From positions 30,788-94,787 of IMG/VR virus record IMGVR_UViG_3300025133_000049: a stretch of 64,000 nucleotides of DNA. One strand, written 5' to 3'. Below the pieces are notes generated by a model that was given only the letters and a program-made list of their open reading frames with translations, made no database searches and was not told the origin of the DNA. This document shows, one piece after another, positions 14,543-24,277 of this stretch; the first letter of the stretch is position 1, and each line of letters starts with the position of its first letter. The translations under genes were made by a program, and so were the position numbers. The DNA comes from a virus.

Positions 14543-15994
14543 ATGTTTCAAACAGATGTATCACCATTACAGTTGCACAAATTACGTGCACTTCCTGCGG
14601 GTATGACTGAATCAGATCACCTTTCCCAGGCCTACCTAACCGAGCCTGAAAAGATGGATTCTGTTTTAGCGTATGCCTTTGGGACACAAAACGAAACTGT
14701 TCTGTCAATGTTGACAGGCGGTATCGGTAACACTAGATTCGTAAGCAACCGAGAATATACTTGGGATCTTCACGGACAAACTGAAAGAGCTATTGTTGTT
14801 TCAGGTGCTTTGGCTAACCCAGCAAGTGCTGGTTTGAATGGCCAACCTTTCCGTTTTAAAATGGAAGAAGGTATTTTCCAGATTTCAGATAACTTAGTTT
14901 CTGATGACGGTACTCAATGTAGAGTTTCTAATATGGTTTCTAACGGTATTGACTATATCTACACTGCAGTTCTTACAGATCCAGATCCTAAAAAATTCAT
15001 CGCAGCTAGTCAATTAGCAGCCGGTGCACGTTTCTCTAAAGATTTCTCTACTGTTGAGGAGTTCTCTGACAAAGGTGGTGGAACTGATTTCGTTGCTCCT
15101 ATGACTTTGAAAAATCAATTAACTACTTTACGTAAGCATTATGCAGTATCAAGATCTGCAGCTACTGACGTTATGGTTATTGAGCTTTTCTCTGAAGACG
15201 GGCAATCTACAAAACTTTGGACTAAATTGGCTGAGTGGACTGCACTTGCACAATGGTACAAAGAAATTGACAGATCATTTATCTATACAATCTATAATAA
15301 AGATTCTAAAGGTGAAGTGAGATTACAAGGTAAAAACAAGCGCCCTGTTTATCATGGTGCTGGTATCAGACAACAAATTTCTCCTGCTAATAAGTTATAC
15401 TTAGCTGAATACACTTATGATGTATTGGATGAATACTTGTTAGATTTATCATATAATGCAGACCGTTGGGGTGGAGATTACAATTTTGTAGCCCTTACAG
15501 GTAAGATGGGTATCAGAGAGTTTAATAAGGCTGTCCTTAAGAAACAAAGTGATATGGGAATTACTGTTACAAATTCAGGTACTTTTATTACCGGTTCAGG
15601 TAGTAACTTGACTTTAACAGGACATTTCAAAAAAGTAGAATTCCTTAATGGTATTTCTCTTACAGTAAAAGAATTTTCTCCTTATGATGATAAGGTGAGA
15701 AATAGAACTTTACATCCAGTATCTAAGAAACCTCTTGAGTCATACAGAATGACTATTTTGAATTTCGGTACTGTTAAAGGTAAAGCTAATATTAGAAAGG
15801 TAGCGAAGAAAAACTCTGAAAACGCCATGTGGTATGTTGCAGGTTCTACTACTCCTTTCGGTGAAGTTGCAAACTCATTGAACGTTTTACGTTCTAATGG
15901 TGTTGATGGATATGAAGTACATATGCTTGCAGAAGTTGGTATTCAAATCCAAGATCCTACTTCTTGTGGTGAAATCATCATGAGATTAAACTAA
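14543..15994 (+). CDS. Major capsid protein
   Basis: This 483-aa protein has the position and length of the crAss-like HK97-fold capsid protein. It begins MFQTDVSPLQLHKLRALPAG. Codon use shifts toward frequent C-ending, highly expressed forms, and a hairpin with a weak T-run follows it (15999-16019), as expected for the most abundant virion protein. The leader is AAATTAAATTAAATATT, with no Shine-Dalgarno sequence. I infer the fold from context rather than from a diagnostic motif. Confidence 0.8.
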   Translation: MFQTDVSPLQLHKLRALPAGMTESDHLSQAYLTEPEKMDSVLAYAFGTQNETVLSMLTGGIGNTRFVSNREYTWDLHGQTERAIVVSGALANPASAGLNGQPFRFKMEEGIFQISDNLVSDDGTQCRVSNMVSNGIDYIYTAVLTDPDPKKFIAASQLAAGARFSKDFSTVEEFSDKGGGTDFVAPMTLKNQLTTLRKHYAVSRSAATDVMVIELFSEDGQSTKLWTKLAEWTALAQWYKEIDRSFIYTIYNKDSKGEVRLQGKNKRPVYHGAGIRQQISPANKLYLAEYTYDVLDEYLLDLSYNADRWGGDYNFVALTGKMGIREFNKAVLKKQSDMGITVTNSGTFITGSGSNLTLTGHFKKVEFLNGISLTVKEFSPYDDKVRNRTLHPVSKKPLESYRMTILNFGTVKGKANIRKVAKKNSENAMWYVAGSTTPFGEVANSLNVLRSNGVDGYEVHMLAEVGIQIQDPTSCGEIIMRLN

Positions 15995-15998
15995 TGTC

Positions 15999-16025
15999 CA
16001 AGGGGACACGTTTCCCTTGTCTTTT
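15999..16025 (+). terminator. Hairpin after the capsid gene, weak terminator
   Basis: CAAGGGGA at 15999-16006 pairs with TTTCCCTTG at 16011-16019 around a short loop and is followed by TCTTTT. It probably reduces read-through from the capsid gene into the following genes. A second imperfect inverted repeat (AGGTCC/GGGCCT) lies about 20 bases further on. Confidence 0.5.
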
Positions 16026-16105
16026 GGTTGTTGTTGTGGAGGTCCTTAATTGGGCCTTCACTTAACCAAAGGAAAAATTTAATTACAACCAAAAAACAAT
16101 TAAAA

Positions 16106-16993
16106 ATGGAACAAACATTTAACACACCTATTCAATCTCTAAAAGATGTTGATAGGACTAAACCAGTACAGTTCAAGCAGATTTTTTCTGATGCTTTGAT
16201 CAAGATGAAAAAGTATAATGAGGCTTACACTATGATAGGCCCCGGATTATCTAAATCTGGACTCCCAGCTACAGGATTAACTGAAGATAGACAGTATAGG
16301 GATGCTAAAGGTAAAATACAAAACATAATAGGTACTCGTAAGGAGATGGAAAGAGAACTAGATATGACCGAAGGTTCATTAAAACCTAAGTCTGTTTTCT
16401 GGTTAACTTTCAATGTTAGAGTAGACTCTGATACACGTACCTTAGATTTACAAGATCCACAGGACTTGTTAATATATTTATTCTTGTATGCTCAATCAAT
16501 AGTGGCAAACAGCCTTAAAGAGATAGAGACTAACTCCAAAGCTGAATATGTATTGTTCTCAGAAGAACAAGAAGCAGCAATTAAAGTTAAAGCAAGACGT
16601 TCATTGAAAGAAGCTTATAAAGTATCTATGGAATTAGATCTAGAAACTAAAATTAATATTCTATCTATTAAAGGATATAATGCAGATGCTACATCACCTG
16701 CTTCTATCGATAATAAGTTAGATGAGATTGCAGAAGAGGATCCAGCAGCATTCCTAGAATTAGTTGAGGATAGTAACTTAGTCTATAAATCTTTAATCAC
16801 AAAGGTTCTGGATAAAGGAATCCTAACCATTAAAGATGGAGCTATACATCACGGAGAGGTGATCATAGGTATTGATGTTGAAGAGGCAGCAAAGTCTGTA
16901 GCTAATAACAAAAAGCTTGAAAAAATATTGAAAGCTAAACTTTCAGGTGATTTGGATTTATTAAAAGAATCCTTAGAGTCTGATTATAAATAA
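16106..16993 (+). CDS. 295-aa structural-block protein
   Basis: I start at ATG 16106 (MEQTFNTPIQSLKDVDR). The longer frame from 16028 would begin in the post-capsid hairpin region and adds 26 residues that do not look like protein. The product is soluble, helical and acidic, with no TM. It lies between the capsid and the connector proteins. A role in head assembly or as an accessory virion protein is inferred from position only. Confidence 0.7.
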   Translation: MEQTFNTPIQSLKDVDRTKPVQFKQIFSDALIKMKKYNEAYTMIGPGLSKSGLPATGLTEDRQYRDAKGKIQNIIGTRKEMERELDMTEGSLKPKSVFWLTFNVRVDSDTRTLDLQDPQDLLIYLFLYAQSIVANSLKEIETNSKAEYVLFSEEQEAAIKVKARRSLKEAYKVSMELDLETKINILSIKGYNADATSPASIDNKLDEIAEEDPAAFLELVEDSNLVYKSLITKVLDKGILTIKDGAIHHGEVIIGIDVEEAAKSVANNKKLEKILKAKLSGDLDLLKESLESDYK

Positions 16994-16998
16994 AAAGT

Positions 16999-17613
16999 AT
17001 GACAGGAGCTGAGTTTATTACATATATAAAAGCCAAGCTGAACAGGTTAGATACCTCAGCTTATGAGGATATTAGACCAGAGGAGGTTTTATTATTCGCG
17101 AACGAGGCACTTAAAACTTTAGTCCTTGAATTCGATAAGGGTAGATATTCCGCCCTTATCGATGAAAAGGTTATAGGAGGTTATCTAAATACTTTAATTG
17201 TAACAGAACCAGAAGCTGATATAACGAACAATGAATTTACTTATCCTTCAACTGTTCTCAAGTATAGAGATATAGATGCCTATGTTGTTGCAGGTGATGA
17301 AGAAGCTTGGAGACCAGCTGACGACAAAAGCCGCACAAACAAAGCAGATAAGGAAGACAACCCAATGACAAAATCTTACCCTGATCGTCCTGATTATAGA
17401 ATTGAGGATGGTAAGGTAAAGTTCGATGTAGATGATACCTTTAATGTAACTAAGTATGCAAGTACTTATCTTAAATTTCCAGATATAATACTATCTGAAA
17501 GTACATTAAGCTATCCTTTTATGACGGAGTTAGAAAATAAAACAGTAACTTTGTTGCTAGAAAACTTAGACAGTAGGAGATTAGAAACCCAACCGACTGT
17601 ATCTAAAATGTGA
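16999..17613 (+). CDS. Probable head-tail connector (ring) protein
   Basis: This 204-aa protein begins MTGAEFITYIKAKLNRLD: a helix followed by acidic ANEALKTL-type helices and a beta region. This layout is common in small connector proteins that stack below the portal. The gene at 18641 begins similarly (MKAKEFIYNLRTNF), so the two may be related connectors. It ends with a TGA stop. The exact ring position cannot be told. Confidence 0.55.
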   Translation: MTGAEFITYIKAKLNRLDTSAYEDIRPEEVLLFANEALKTLVLEFDKGRYSALIDEKVIGGYLNTLIVTEPEADITNNEFTYPSTVLKYRDIDAYVVAGDEEAWRPADDKSRTNKADKEDNPMTKSYPDRPDYRIEDGKVKFDVDDTFNVTKYASTYLKFPDIILSESTLSYPFMTELENKTVTLLLENLDSRRLETQPTVSKM

Positions 17614-17639
17614 TTTATTAATAATTAAAATTTAAAAAC

Positions 17640-18572
17640 ATGAGAAATTATGTATCAAAAGTATTAGTTGGTAGCGGATTAGCTAACGCTAATACAACAG
17701 ATGACGTCCAACCCGAAGATTTAACGGAAGGGCAAATTATCGTTCTAGATGCAGATACAGGCGATGGCCTTGTAGCTGGTTCAAAGAACATTCAGTTTGC
17801 ATTAGGTACAGCTGTATTAGGAGAACCTGTTCTCTCTGCTGTTATTGCAAAATCTGGAATCGAATCTTATAACACTAACGCTTATCAAGCGGCTCAAAAG
17901 AAAAAGCAAACTTTGACAGTAAGTGCTGTTCCTACTGCTGGTGAGACTGTAGTGTTTAAAGCTATTTACCATGATAACCATAGTATTATTCCTAATCAAA
18001 TTAAGCAAACTGCAGTATCTGTTACTTGTGCTTTATCTGGGGAAACTACTACTACATTTGCCGCAAAGATTGCTGCAGCCTTTAATCTTCAAGAATTTAA
18101 GTTTGTAGCCGTAACAAGCGCAGCAGCTGTTGTAACTTTCGAAGGAATTGTCCTTACATCTGAAAGTTCTTATAATAGCATCGACAGACCTGAATCAGTT
18201 AATTTTGAAGTTAATGCACCAACAGGTGAAAAGTCAGGTACATATGCTGTAGCAACTACAGTAGCGTTACGTCTTGGTCAAGGATCTCCTGCTAAGATTG
18301 CATGGATGGAAGAACAAGCTCAAGGGCGAAGAGGTTTTTCTGACCGAAGAATGTGGAATGATACTAAGAAATTCCAATCAAGTGCAGATGCCGGATCTAC
18401 TTATGATGTAGGTGTTATCAGTGCTCAGGACTTAGTTGCAGGTGAAATGCAAGGAGTAAGAAGTAATCCAATTGGAGTTATTATTGCTGCTAAAGTTGGA
18501 ACTATTGCTGCTATCAATACTAATTTAGCTACTGCTGGAATTAGCCCTGTGGTTATTCCTCCTTCTAGTTAA
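17640..18572 (+). CDS. 310-aa abundant virion protein
   Basis: This Ala/Thr/Val-rich, mainly beta protein has few charged residues and no TM. It resembles decoration, head-fibre or tube-type virion proteins in composition. It has its own strong terminator directly after it, which suggests a discrete, highly transcribed unit. The central segment (residues 90-190) looks like a small beta-sandwich insertion. The end, SPVVIPPSS, is flexible. Not recognised more precisely. Confidence 0.6.
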   Translation: MRNYVSKVLVGSGLANANTTDDVQPEDLTEGQIIVLDADTGDGLVAGSKNIQFALGTAVLGEPVLSAVIAKSGIESYNTNAYQAAQKKKQTLTVSAVPTAGETVVFKAIYHDNHSIIPNQIKQTAVSVTCALSGETTTTFAAKIAAAFNLQEFKFVAVTSAAAVVTFEGIVLTSESSYNSIDRPESVNFEVNAPTGEKSGTYAVATTVALRLGQGSPAKIAWMEEQAQGRRGFSDRRMWNDTKKFQSSADAGSTYDVGVISAQDLVAGEMQGVRSNPIGVIIAAKVGTIAAINTNLATAGISPVVIPPSS

Positions 18573-18599
18573 GAAGGACAATAATATAATAATTAAAGA

Positions 18600-18626
18600 A
18601 GCCTGGCTATATGTCAGGCTTTTTTT
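18600..18626 (+). terminator. Rho-independent terminator
   Basis: AGCCTG at 18600-18605 pairs with CAGGCT at 18615-18620 around a 9-nt loop and is followed by six T. The loop and stem contain the upstream ATG (18611) of the next frame, which is why that start is rejected. Confidence 0.85.
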
Positions 18627-18640
18627 ATACCTTTACAGTT

Positions 18641-19318
18641 ATGAAAGCAAAAGAATTTATTTATAACCTACGTACTAACTTTACGTCTGTAAAAAGCCAA
18701 ATTACAGAGGCTACAGACCAGCATGTGTTATTTATGTTAGATGAAGCTAGAGCAATTCTTGCTGCACAAAAAATGGATAATCGCATTAATGTAGAGTTGA
18801 TGTCCCAACATATTGATGTTAAACCGGTAATAGCCGACTCACGCATATACGGGGATGTGGGGGAAACTGAGGTGATGGTAGTGTCCATACCTCCTGTAAT
18901 TAATTATAATAATGGGGCCGGTATCTTTACCGTAGGAACTCAAGATGGAGTAGAGAGTTTCACCAGGATATCTTTCTCACAGATAAGAACAGCACTTAGT
19001 AGAAAATATACATCACTATCACCAAAATGGTTTTACTTAGAGGGTAAAATATATATCATCAATATACCTATTGAGAGTTCTTCTAAGGTTAGGGTGAGGG
19101 GTATATTTGATAATCCAGTTGAAATTATTAAATTAAAAGGGGAATATAAAGTATTGGATCCTTTTAATTGGGATTACCCTTTATCTGTAAAAGATGCTAA
19201 GACAGTATATCAAATAGCAATGTCTGGTGATCTTGGATGGGGTGATAACGCTGTTGGTGCAGTTAATAAAGCAAAAGAAGAAGCTGATGAAAAAGCAGCT
19301 AGGAAACGTAAAAAATAA
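18641..19318 (+). CDS. Probable head-tail connector protein
   Basis: I start at ATG 18641 (MKAKEFIYNLRTNFTSVKSQ); the ATG at 18611 lies inside a terminator hairpin. The 225-aa product has an N-terminal helical region and a beta-rich centre (residues 55-150), ending in a Lys/Ala/Glu-rich tail (EEADEKAARKRKK). It starts much like the 204-aa protein at 16999. Position before the tail muzzle protein supports a connector ring role. TACCTTTA (18628-18635) just upstream resembles a promoter -7 box but lacks the last G. Confidence 0.55.
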   Translation: MKAKEFIYNLRTNFTSVKSQITEATDQHVLFMLDEARAILAAQKMDNRINVELMSQHIDVKPVIADSRIYGDVGETEVMVVSIPPVINYNNGAGIFTVGTQDGVESFTRISFSQIRTALSRKYTSLSPKWFYLEGKIYIINIPIESSSKVRVRGIFDNPVEIIKLKGEYKVLDPFNWDYPLSVKDAKTVYQIAMSGDLGWGDNAVGAVNKAKEEADEKAARKRKK

Positions 19319-19797
19319 TGCCAAAGTATGACAGAAATCAGTATCTACTGAAGGATGTTTACAAGCACTATAAAAGCAGAGTAGATGATCCAGTAGATTA
19401 TAAAACGCATAAACTAATACTAGATACCTGGGGAGATGTAGTTGTAAGGTATTTAATGGAAGGCCGAGACGTACAACTCCAAGAAAGATTGGCCAAAATA
19501 GGCATTCGAAAGAATGAGTGTAAAGCAGTAGTAGATTACCCGGAGTCTAAAAGACAGCAGAAGAGAGTTCTAAGGTCTAATAGTCATTCGGGCTTTTATG
19601 CAGCTAGACTATACTGGAACTCACATGGGACTAGATTCAACTCAAAAGGTTGGGTATTCCAGGCTTCCAGGAACTTAAAAGCTGAACTGTTCAAAGTGAT
19701 GTCAAAAATAGGTGGGCATAGAACCTTTTTAAAAGTGTCCGGAAAACATAACACTGGTGCTAAAAACGCTATTAGAACTAAACTATTAAAAATATGA
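19318..19797 (+). CDS. 159-aa basic structural-block protein
   Basis: A strongly basic protein (start MPKYDRNQYLLKDVYKHYK). Residues 25-65 contain a compact motif (THKLILDTWGDVVVRYLMEG), followed by RLAKIGIRKNE and a Lys/Arg-rich remainder. It overlaps both neighbours (1 bp and 4 bp). Such small basic proteins occur in the connector block of crAss-like genomes, but its role is unknown to me. Confidence 0.65.
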   Translation: MPKYDRNQYLLKDVYKHYKSRVDDPVDYKTHKLILDTWGDVVVRYLMEGRDVQLQERLAKIGIRKNECKAVVDYPESKRQQKRVLRSNSHSGFYAARLYWNSHGTRFNSKGWVFQASRNLKAELFKVMSKIGGHRTFLKVSGKHNTGAKNAIRTKLLKI

Positions 19798-20420
19798 ACT
19801 ACGATAATATAGAAGTTGTACTTGACATGGTAATACGTACATTCAAATTACGAGAATGGCAATATGACATAGAGGATTGGGTAGAAGATGTAGCAGAGGC
19901 TTTACGATTTATTGGAGCATCATCTGTTTATGAGGAAGCTATTTTAGATGTTGAAGTAAATAACTTCGCAGCTAAGATTCCTATTGACTGTATTGCTATA
20001 AAATATGTAGATGAACCTAGTAAACCTTGGAAGAAATCAGGAAGTTTTATTCAAGTAGATGATGTAGACGGTACAATGGTTCAGATAGTTTACACTAAAA
20101 TGCCGGTAGATGTTAGAGGATATCCACTAGTTCCGGATAATGAAGTTGTTAGAAAAGCTATAATGTGGTATATAGTGTGTAACTTAGTTCTACAGGGGGA
20201 AATAAAAACTATCAATTATCAATTAGCAGATAAAAAGTGGAACTGGTATTGTGGGTCCGCTAGAGCTGATTTAAATTCACCTTCCCTTAATAGTTGGGCC
20301 GGCACTGCTAGAGATTTCAGAAGACTTAATCCAAGCAAGGATCAACATAGTTTGAATTATACAGGCGTAGGTAAACGCAACTCCATCAACAGAGATGGTA
20401 AAAGACAAGATATAAGATGA
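19794..20420 (+). CDS. Head-tail connector (ring or adaptor) protein
   Basis: This 208-aa protein has a helical N-terminus with acidic Trp-containing residues (REWQYDIEDWVEDVAEAL), a beta region, and the stretch RGYPLVPDNEVVRKAIMWYIV near residue 110. That stretch, a Pro-x-x-Pro-Asn turn before a helix with Tyr-Trp, is typical of adaptor proteins below the portal in crAss-like and T7-like phages. It overlaps the muzzle gene by 4 bp, the usual neighbour. Confidence 0.65.
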   Translation: MNYDNIEVVLDMVIRTFKLREWQYDIEDWVEDVAEALRFIGASSVYEEAILDVEVNNFAAKIPIDCIAIKYVDEPSKPWKKSGSFIQVDDVDGTMVQIVYTKMPVDVRGYPLVPDNEVVRKAIMWYIVCNLVLQGEIKTINYQLADKKWNWYCGSARADLNSPSLNSWAGTARDFRRLNPSKDQHSLNYTGVGKRNSINRDGKRQDIR

Positions 20421-23400
20421 AATTAGATTTTTCAAAAGGTATATATACGCATGCTAGACCTATAAATACCCCACCTGGGTATTACTCTGATGCAGAAAAT
20501 ATTAGAACTAGTGGAGCAAGTAGACGATCTGAAGAGGGTACAAGCCTTACATCAGTTCCTTCGAACATAAAAATTTGGGGAACATGTGTTATTGGGGACG
20601 AAACCATTATACTTGGAGAAGCTTCTGGTAAAAGTGTGATAGGATCCCTAACCAGGGAAGGTACTTGGTCTGCGTTAGTTCACAGATTAGGCACTAATGT
20701 TTTACAAATTAATGGACCTACCCAGGTAGAGGGGAGAAAGAACTGGGCAGGAGAAAGGGTAATCTATTTTGCTAACTCTACAGGTGCCCGTAGAATCAAT
20801 CTTGATGTAGAGATGCCTGCAGGAGATACGGACTTTGATAAGATAACCTCTCTATTTTTAGAGTATGATTTACCTAAAGTAACCTATGTAGGTGAAAGAA
20901 CTACAGGACAACTAACCACAGGAGTTTATCAATTAGCCGCTAGATTGCTTACCGACTCAGGTGCAGCTACTTCTTTTGGTATAAATACTAATCCAATACC
21001 TGTAGTACAAAGTAGTTTACAATCAGCTAGACAAGACGTAGTAGGTAATCCTCCTCAAACACAAACCTCAAAATCAGTTGAAGTACAAATATCTAATATC
21101 GATACATCCTTTAAGTATGTTCAGTTAGGTATACTTACATATGTTGGGGATTCTAATACCCCTGTTTTTACAGTTACTAATAGAATAACAACCAATGGAG
21201 CATCCTCTCTTAACTATACTTATAGAGGTGCCCCAGATGATTCAGAAAATATAACTACCGGAGATTTTGTAGCTTCAGGTATCCAATACTCTACAGGTGA
21301 GTTTGTAGCTCAAAAAGACGGAACCTTACTTTTAGGATCCCCGGCTGAACAAGAACTACCTGATATAGATTGGAATAGGGTAGCCCAAGGTATTACAGCT
21401 AAATATACTATAAAAGAAATACCATATGCTGAAAATATATCTTGTACTGCTGAGAATTTTGATGATATAGAAAATTATAGTTTAATAGAAACCTCATCCA
21501 GTTCTATGGATCAAGGTTATAAAAACCCCGTTACTTGTGAATTATACAAAGGTTATCGAAGGGATGAAGTATATAGTTTTACTTTTACTCCTGTATTTAC
21601 TTCTGGCGTTCATGGGCCTACCGTCCATATTCCTGCCCCTCACTCATCCAACACATCAGCTACCGGAGGAAACTTAGGAACATACATCTCAGAAGAGAAG
21701 TATCCGGATGATAGATACGCTGGATTACAAGGATTAGGTTTGAGACTACATAAGTTTCCAACAGCTGTAGAGGAACCTATAATATCCGGAAATGTTACTA
21801 CTAGTAATTGTAAACTAAGAGTTCTTGGGGTTAAATTTGAAGATATAGCACTACATGCATCCGAGACTCAATATGCTACTCAGATAGCTGGATTCATTAT
21901 AGGTAGAGTAAATAGAAAAGGAAATGAAACACAGTTAGCTCAAGGTATAGTTAGACCTCATACAAACGTTAAGTTTCTGAAGGATAACACGCATGCAAGA
22001 TGTTCAATGCTTGGAGATGGTTATGTTACATGGCATACATCAATAAGGGACAGTACAGCTTATTATACCAATGAACCTTCAGGTACCCCTGATATGTCCG
22101 ACTTTAATTTTATTGGTCCAGACCTTATCCATAACTTATATGAACCTGGAGATGCAAGTCATATACATCAACACTCTATATACTCTGCAGATCCATATAT
22201 AGCTAATGTTCACAATACTATTTTAGTAGATGCTAAGTATGATCAGAACAACTTTGGTATGCCGAGAGTATTCTTCAAGAATGTTGAGGGTGCTAATACA
22301 CAATACATTAACCAAACTAAAACAGAACTTGATGGATTGAAAGTTGAAGTAACTCCTTTTGGTGTTCCTTTAGCTGATTTTGAACAAGGAGGTCAGAGAG
22401 AAACAACTATCCTTAAAGGATCTAAATCTCTTAAGATGGCCAGCTCAGATGGATTCGTTTGGATGGGTACTGTTAATGATGTCAATATACAATACCACAG
22501 AGATCATCAGCATTATTATAATTCATATTGCTATGCTGCTAGGGATGATAGTGGGGATACAAAAATATATATGAAACCTAGTTTACCTTTATCTTCTAAG
22601 GTTGATTTTGTGTTACATACTTTATCTAGACAAGACACCAAACAATATGGAGCGTTAGATCAAATGGTATCTATGTTTACACATTACCAGGAATGGCAAG
22701 GGTTCACTGGAGATGTAGAATTTTATAATGGGGATACCTTTATTTCTAAATATGGATTAACTATTAATGATGAATCTAATCATTCTTGGCCACCTGATGG
22801 AGGTAATGTTTCTTTTGTAGAAAACGTATATCCTTCTTCTGCTAGTGGTGTTGTTAATATGTTTATAGAATCTAGTAATAACTATGATTATAGACATTAT
22901 ATTCAACCTACATCTTTCAATGAAGATAACATTGATTCAGTTAGTGGATCAGTTCCATTTTTCCCAGCTTATAAACAATTAGCTAGTACGTCTAGTCCTC
23001 TAGGTATACTAAGTATGAAGGCTCCGGGGTGGACTAGACCAGGTTATGCAAGGCAATATAACAATCAATATTCAGCACAACCTACAATTAAACCCTATGC
23101 TATAACTCCACCGGAGGATGTTGAACGTAAACAATCATTAGTTAACAGAATAGCTTATTCAGTTGGATCTGTACAGGGAGAAAAGAATGATGGGTATCAG
23201 ATCTTCTTACCTAATAACTATTATGATTTACCATTACAATACGGAGAACTGACTGATCTATATGTTAATCAAGAGTTGTTTGCCTCTACTGCACAGGTAC
23301 AATGGAGGTTATTCTATAATACATTAGCTACCCAAACAACCTCAGCAGGAGAGATAGTTCTTGGTACAGGTGGTGCATTTAATAGACCGGCGGAGCCTTT

Positions 23401-24277
23401 AGCTACAGTTGATGGAGGATATGGTGGAACGTCTCACTGGACTCACGCTATTAATACAGTATTCGGTAGGGTTATTTTAGATAAAAGGCAAGGTAAGTTG
23501 TTTATGCTGCGGGAAGGTTTGGAACATATCTCTTCTGATTTAGATGATATGGCTCGAGTAGATATACAAAGTTTAGATGATTCTGTGATTAAAATAGGAT
23601 CAGAACCTTTGAGAGAGCGAGCTTACATTAGATTAGGGGATGATATGTATACTTATAAGTTACCAGATAAAACCTTTATAAGTAGACATACATATAAACC
23701 TAGATGGTTTTTCACCCACGGACCTCTAATGTATTCAAATGTTCAGTCTGCTTTAGAAGGTATAGTAGGAACTCACTTACATAGTAATGGACCTACAGGT
23801 ATGTTCTATGGAAACTTACACCCTTCTAGCATAACATTAGTGGCTAATCAGAAAAATGATATTTCTAAAATATTCAGTAATATAGAACTAATTACAAGAA
23901 AGACTACTGAGGCTGGAACCAACTTACCTTTTGATACATTTGATCAGTTGGAAGTTTGGAATGATGAAAGATATTCAGGTAAAATAAAGCTTACAACTAA
24001 AACATCAGCTTTCCAACAGGCTGGTATTCTGGAAGAACTATCAAATAAGGTATCTGATTCTTTTAGAATTGATATGCCTAGAGATATTGTTATTGATCCA
24101 AATATTAGTATCTTTGACGTTAGTAACCATAAACAAAGATACAGTGATGTAACACCAGCTCTATGGTTGCCTAAGATGAGAGGTAACTTTATAGAATTAA
24201 AATTAACAACAAATAACACAGATGGCCCATTATACTTACATAGTGCTAAGTTAGGGGTCAAAGAAAATATAAGATAA
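20417..24277 (+). CDS. Tail muzzle / tail-tube (T7 gp12-like) protein
   Basis: This 1286-aa protein starts MKLDFSKGIYTHARPINTPPGYYSDAENIR. That start is characteristic of the large podoviral tail proteins of crAss-like phages: a 'present the tail' strand, PPGYYxDAxN, then a beta-propeller-like body. It should form the nozzle of the short tail through which DNA and cargo pass. The body is beta-rich with many Gly, Asn, Ser and aromatic residues and no TM. It follows the connector genes without a gap and overlaps the lysozyme gene by one base. Confidence 0.8.
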   Translation: MKLDFSKGIYTHARPINTPPGYYSDAENIRTSGASRRSEEGTSLTSVPSNIKIWGTCVIGDETIILGEASGKSVIGSLTREGTWSALVHRLGTNVLQINGPTQVEGRKNWAGERVIYFANSTGARRINLDVEMPAGDTDFDKITSLFLEYDLPKVTYVGERTTGQLTTGVYQLAARLLTDSGAATSFGINTNPIPVVQSSLQSARQDVVGNPPQTQTSKSVEVQISNIDTSFKYVQLGILTYVGDSNTPVFTVTNRITTNGASSLNYTYRGAPDDSENITTGDFVASGIQYSTGEFVAQKDGTLLLGSPAEQELPDIDWNRVAQGITAKYTIKEIPYAENISCTAENFDDIENYSLIETSSSSMDQGYKNPVTCELYKGYRRDEVYSFTFTPVFTSGVHGPTVHIPAPHSSNTSATGGNLGTYISEEKYPDDRYAGLQGLGLRLHKFPTAVEEPIISGNVTTSNCKLRVLGVKFEDIALHASETQYATQIAGFIIGRVNRKGNETQLAQGIVRPHTNVKFLKDNTHARCSMLGDGYVTWHTSIRDSTAYYTNEPSGTPDMSDFNFIGPDLIHNLYEPGDASHIHQHSIYSADPYIANVHNTILVDAKYDQNNFGMPRVFFKNVEGANTQYINQTKTELDGLKVEVTPFGVPLADFEQGGQRETTILKGSKSLKMASSDGFVWMGTVNDVNIQYHRDHQHYYNSYCYAARDDSGDTKIYMKPSLPLSSKVDFVLHTLSRQDTKQYGALDQMVSMFTHYQEWQGFTGDVEFYNGDTFISKYGLTINDESNHSWPPDGGNVSFVENVYPSSASGVVNMFIESSNNYDYRHYIQPTSFNEDNIDSVSGSVPFFPAYKQLASTSSPLGILSMKAPGWTRPGYARQYNNQYSAQPTIKPYAITPPEDVERKQSLVNRIAYSVGSVQGEKNDGYQIFLPNNYYDLPLQYGELTDLYVNQELFASTAQVQWRLFYNTLATQTTSAGEIVLGTGGAFNRPAEPLATVDGGYGGTSHWTHAINTVFGRVILDKRQGKLFMLREGLEHISSDLDDMARVDIQSLDDSVIKIGSEPLRERAYIRLGDDMYTYKLPDKTFISRHTYKPRWFFTHGPLMYSNVQSALEGIVGTHLHSNGPTGMFYGNLHPSSITLVANQKNDISKIFSNIELITRKTTEAGTNLPFDTFDQLEVWNDERYSGKIKLTTKTSAFQQAGILEELSNKVSDSFRIDMPRDIVIDPNISIFDVSNHKQRYSDVTPALWLPKMRGNFIELKLTTNNTDGPLYLHSAKLGVKENIR

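Noticed and set aside
16028-16105. 26-residue N-terminal extension of the 295-aa protein
   Set aside because: It covers the post-capsid hairpin region and has no protein-like pattern.
18611-18640. Upstream ATG for the connector gene
   Set aside because: It lies inside the terminator hairpin; the ATG at 18641 gives a normal N-terminus.
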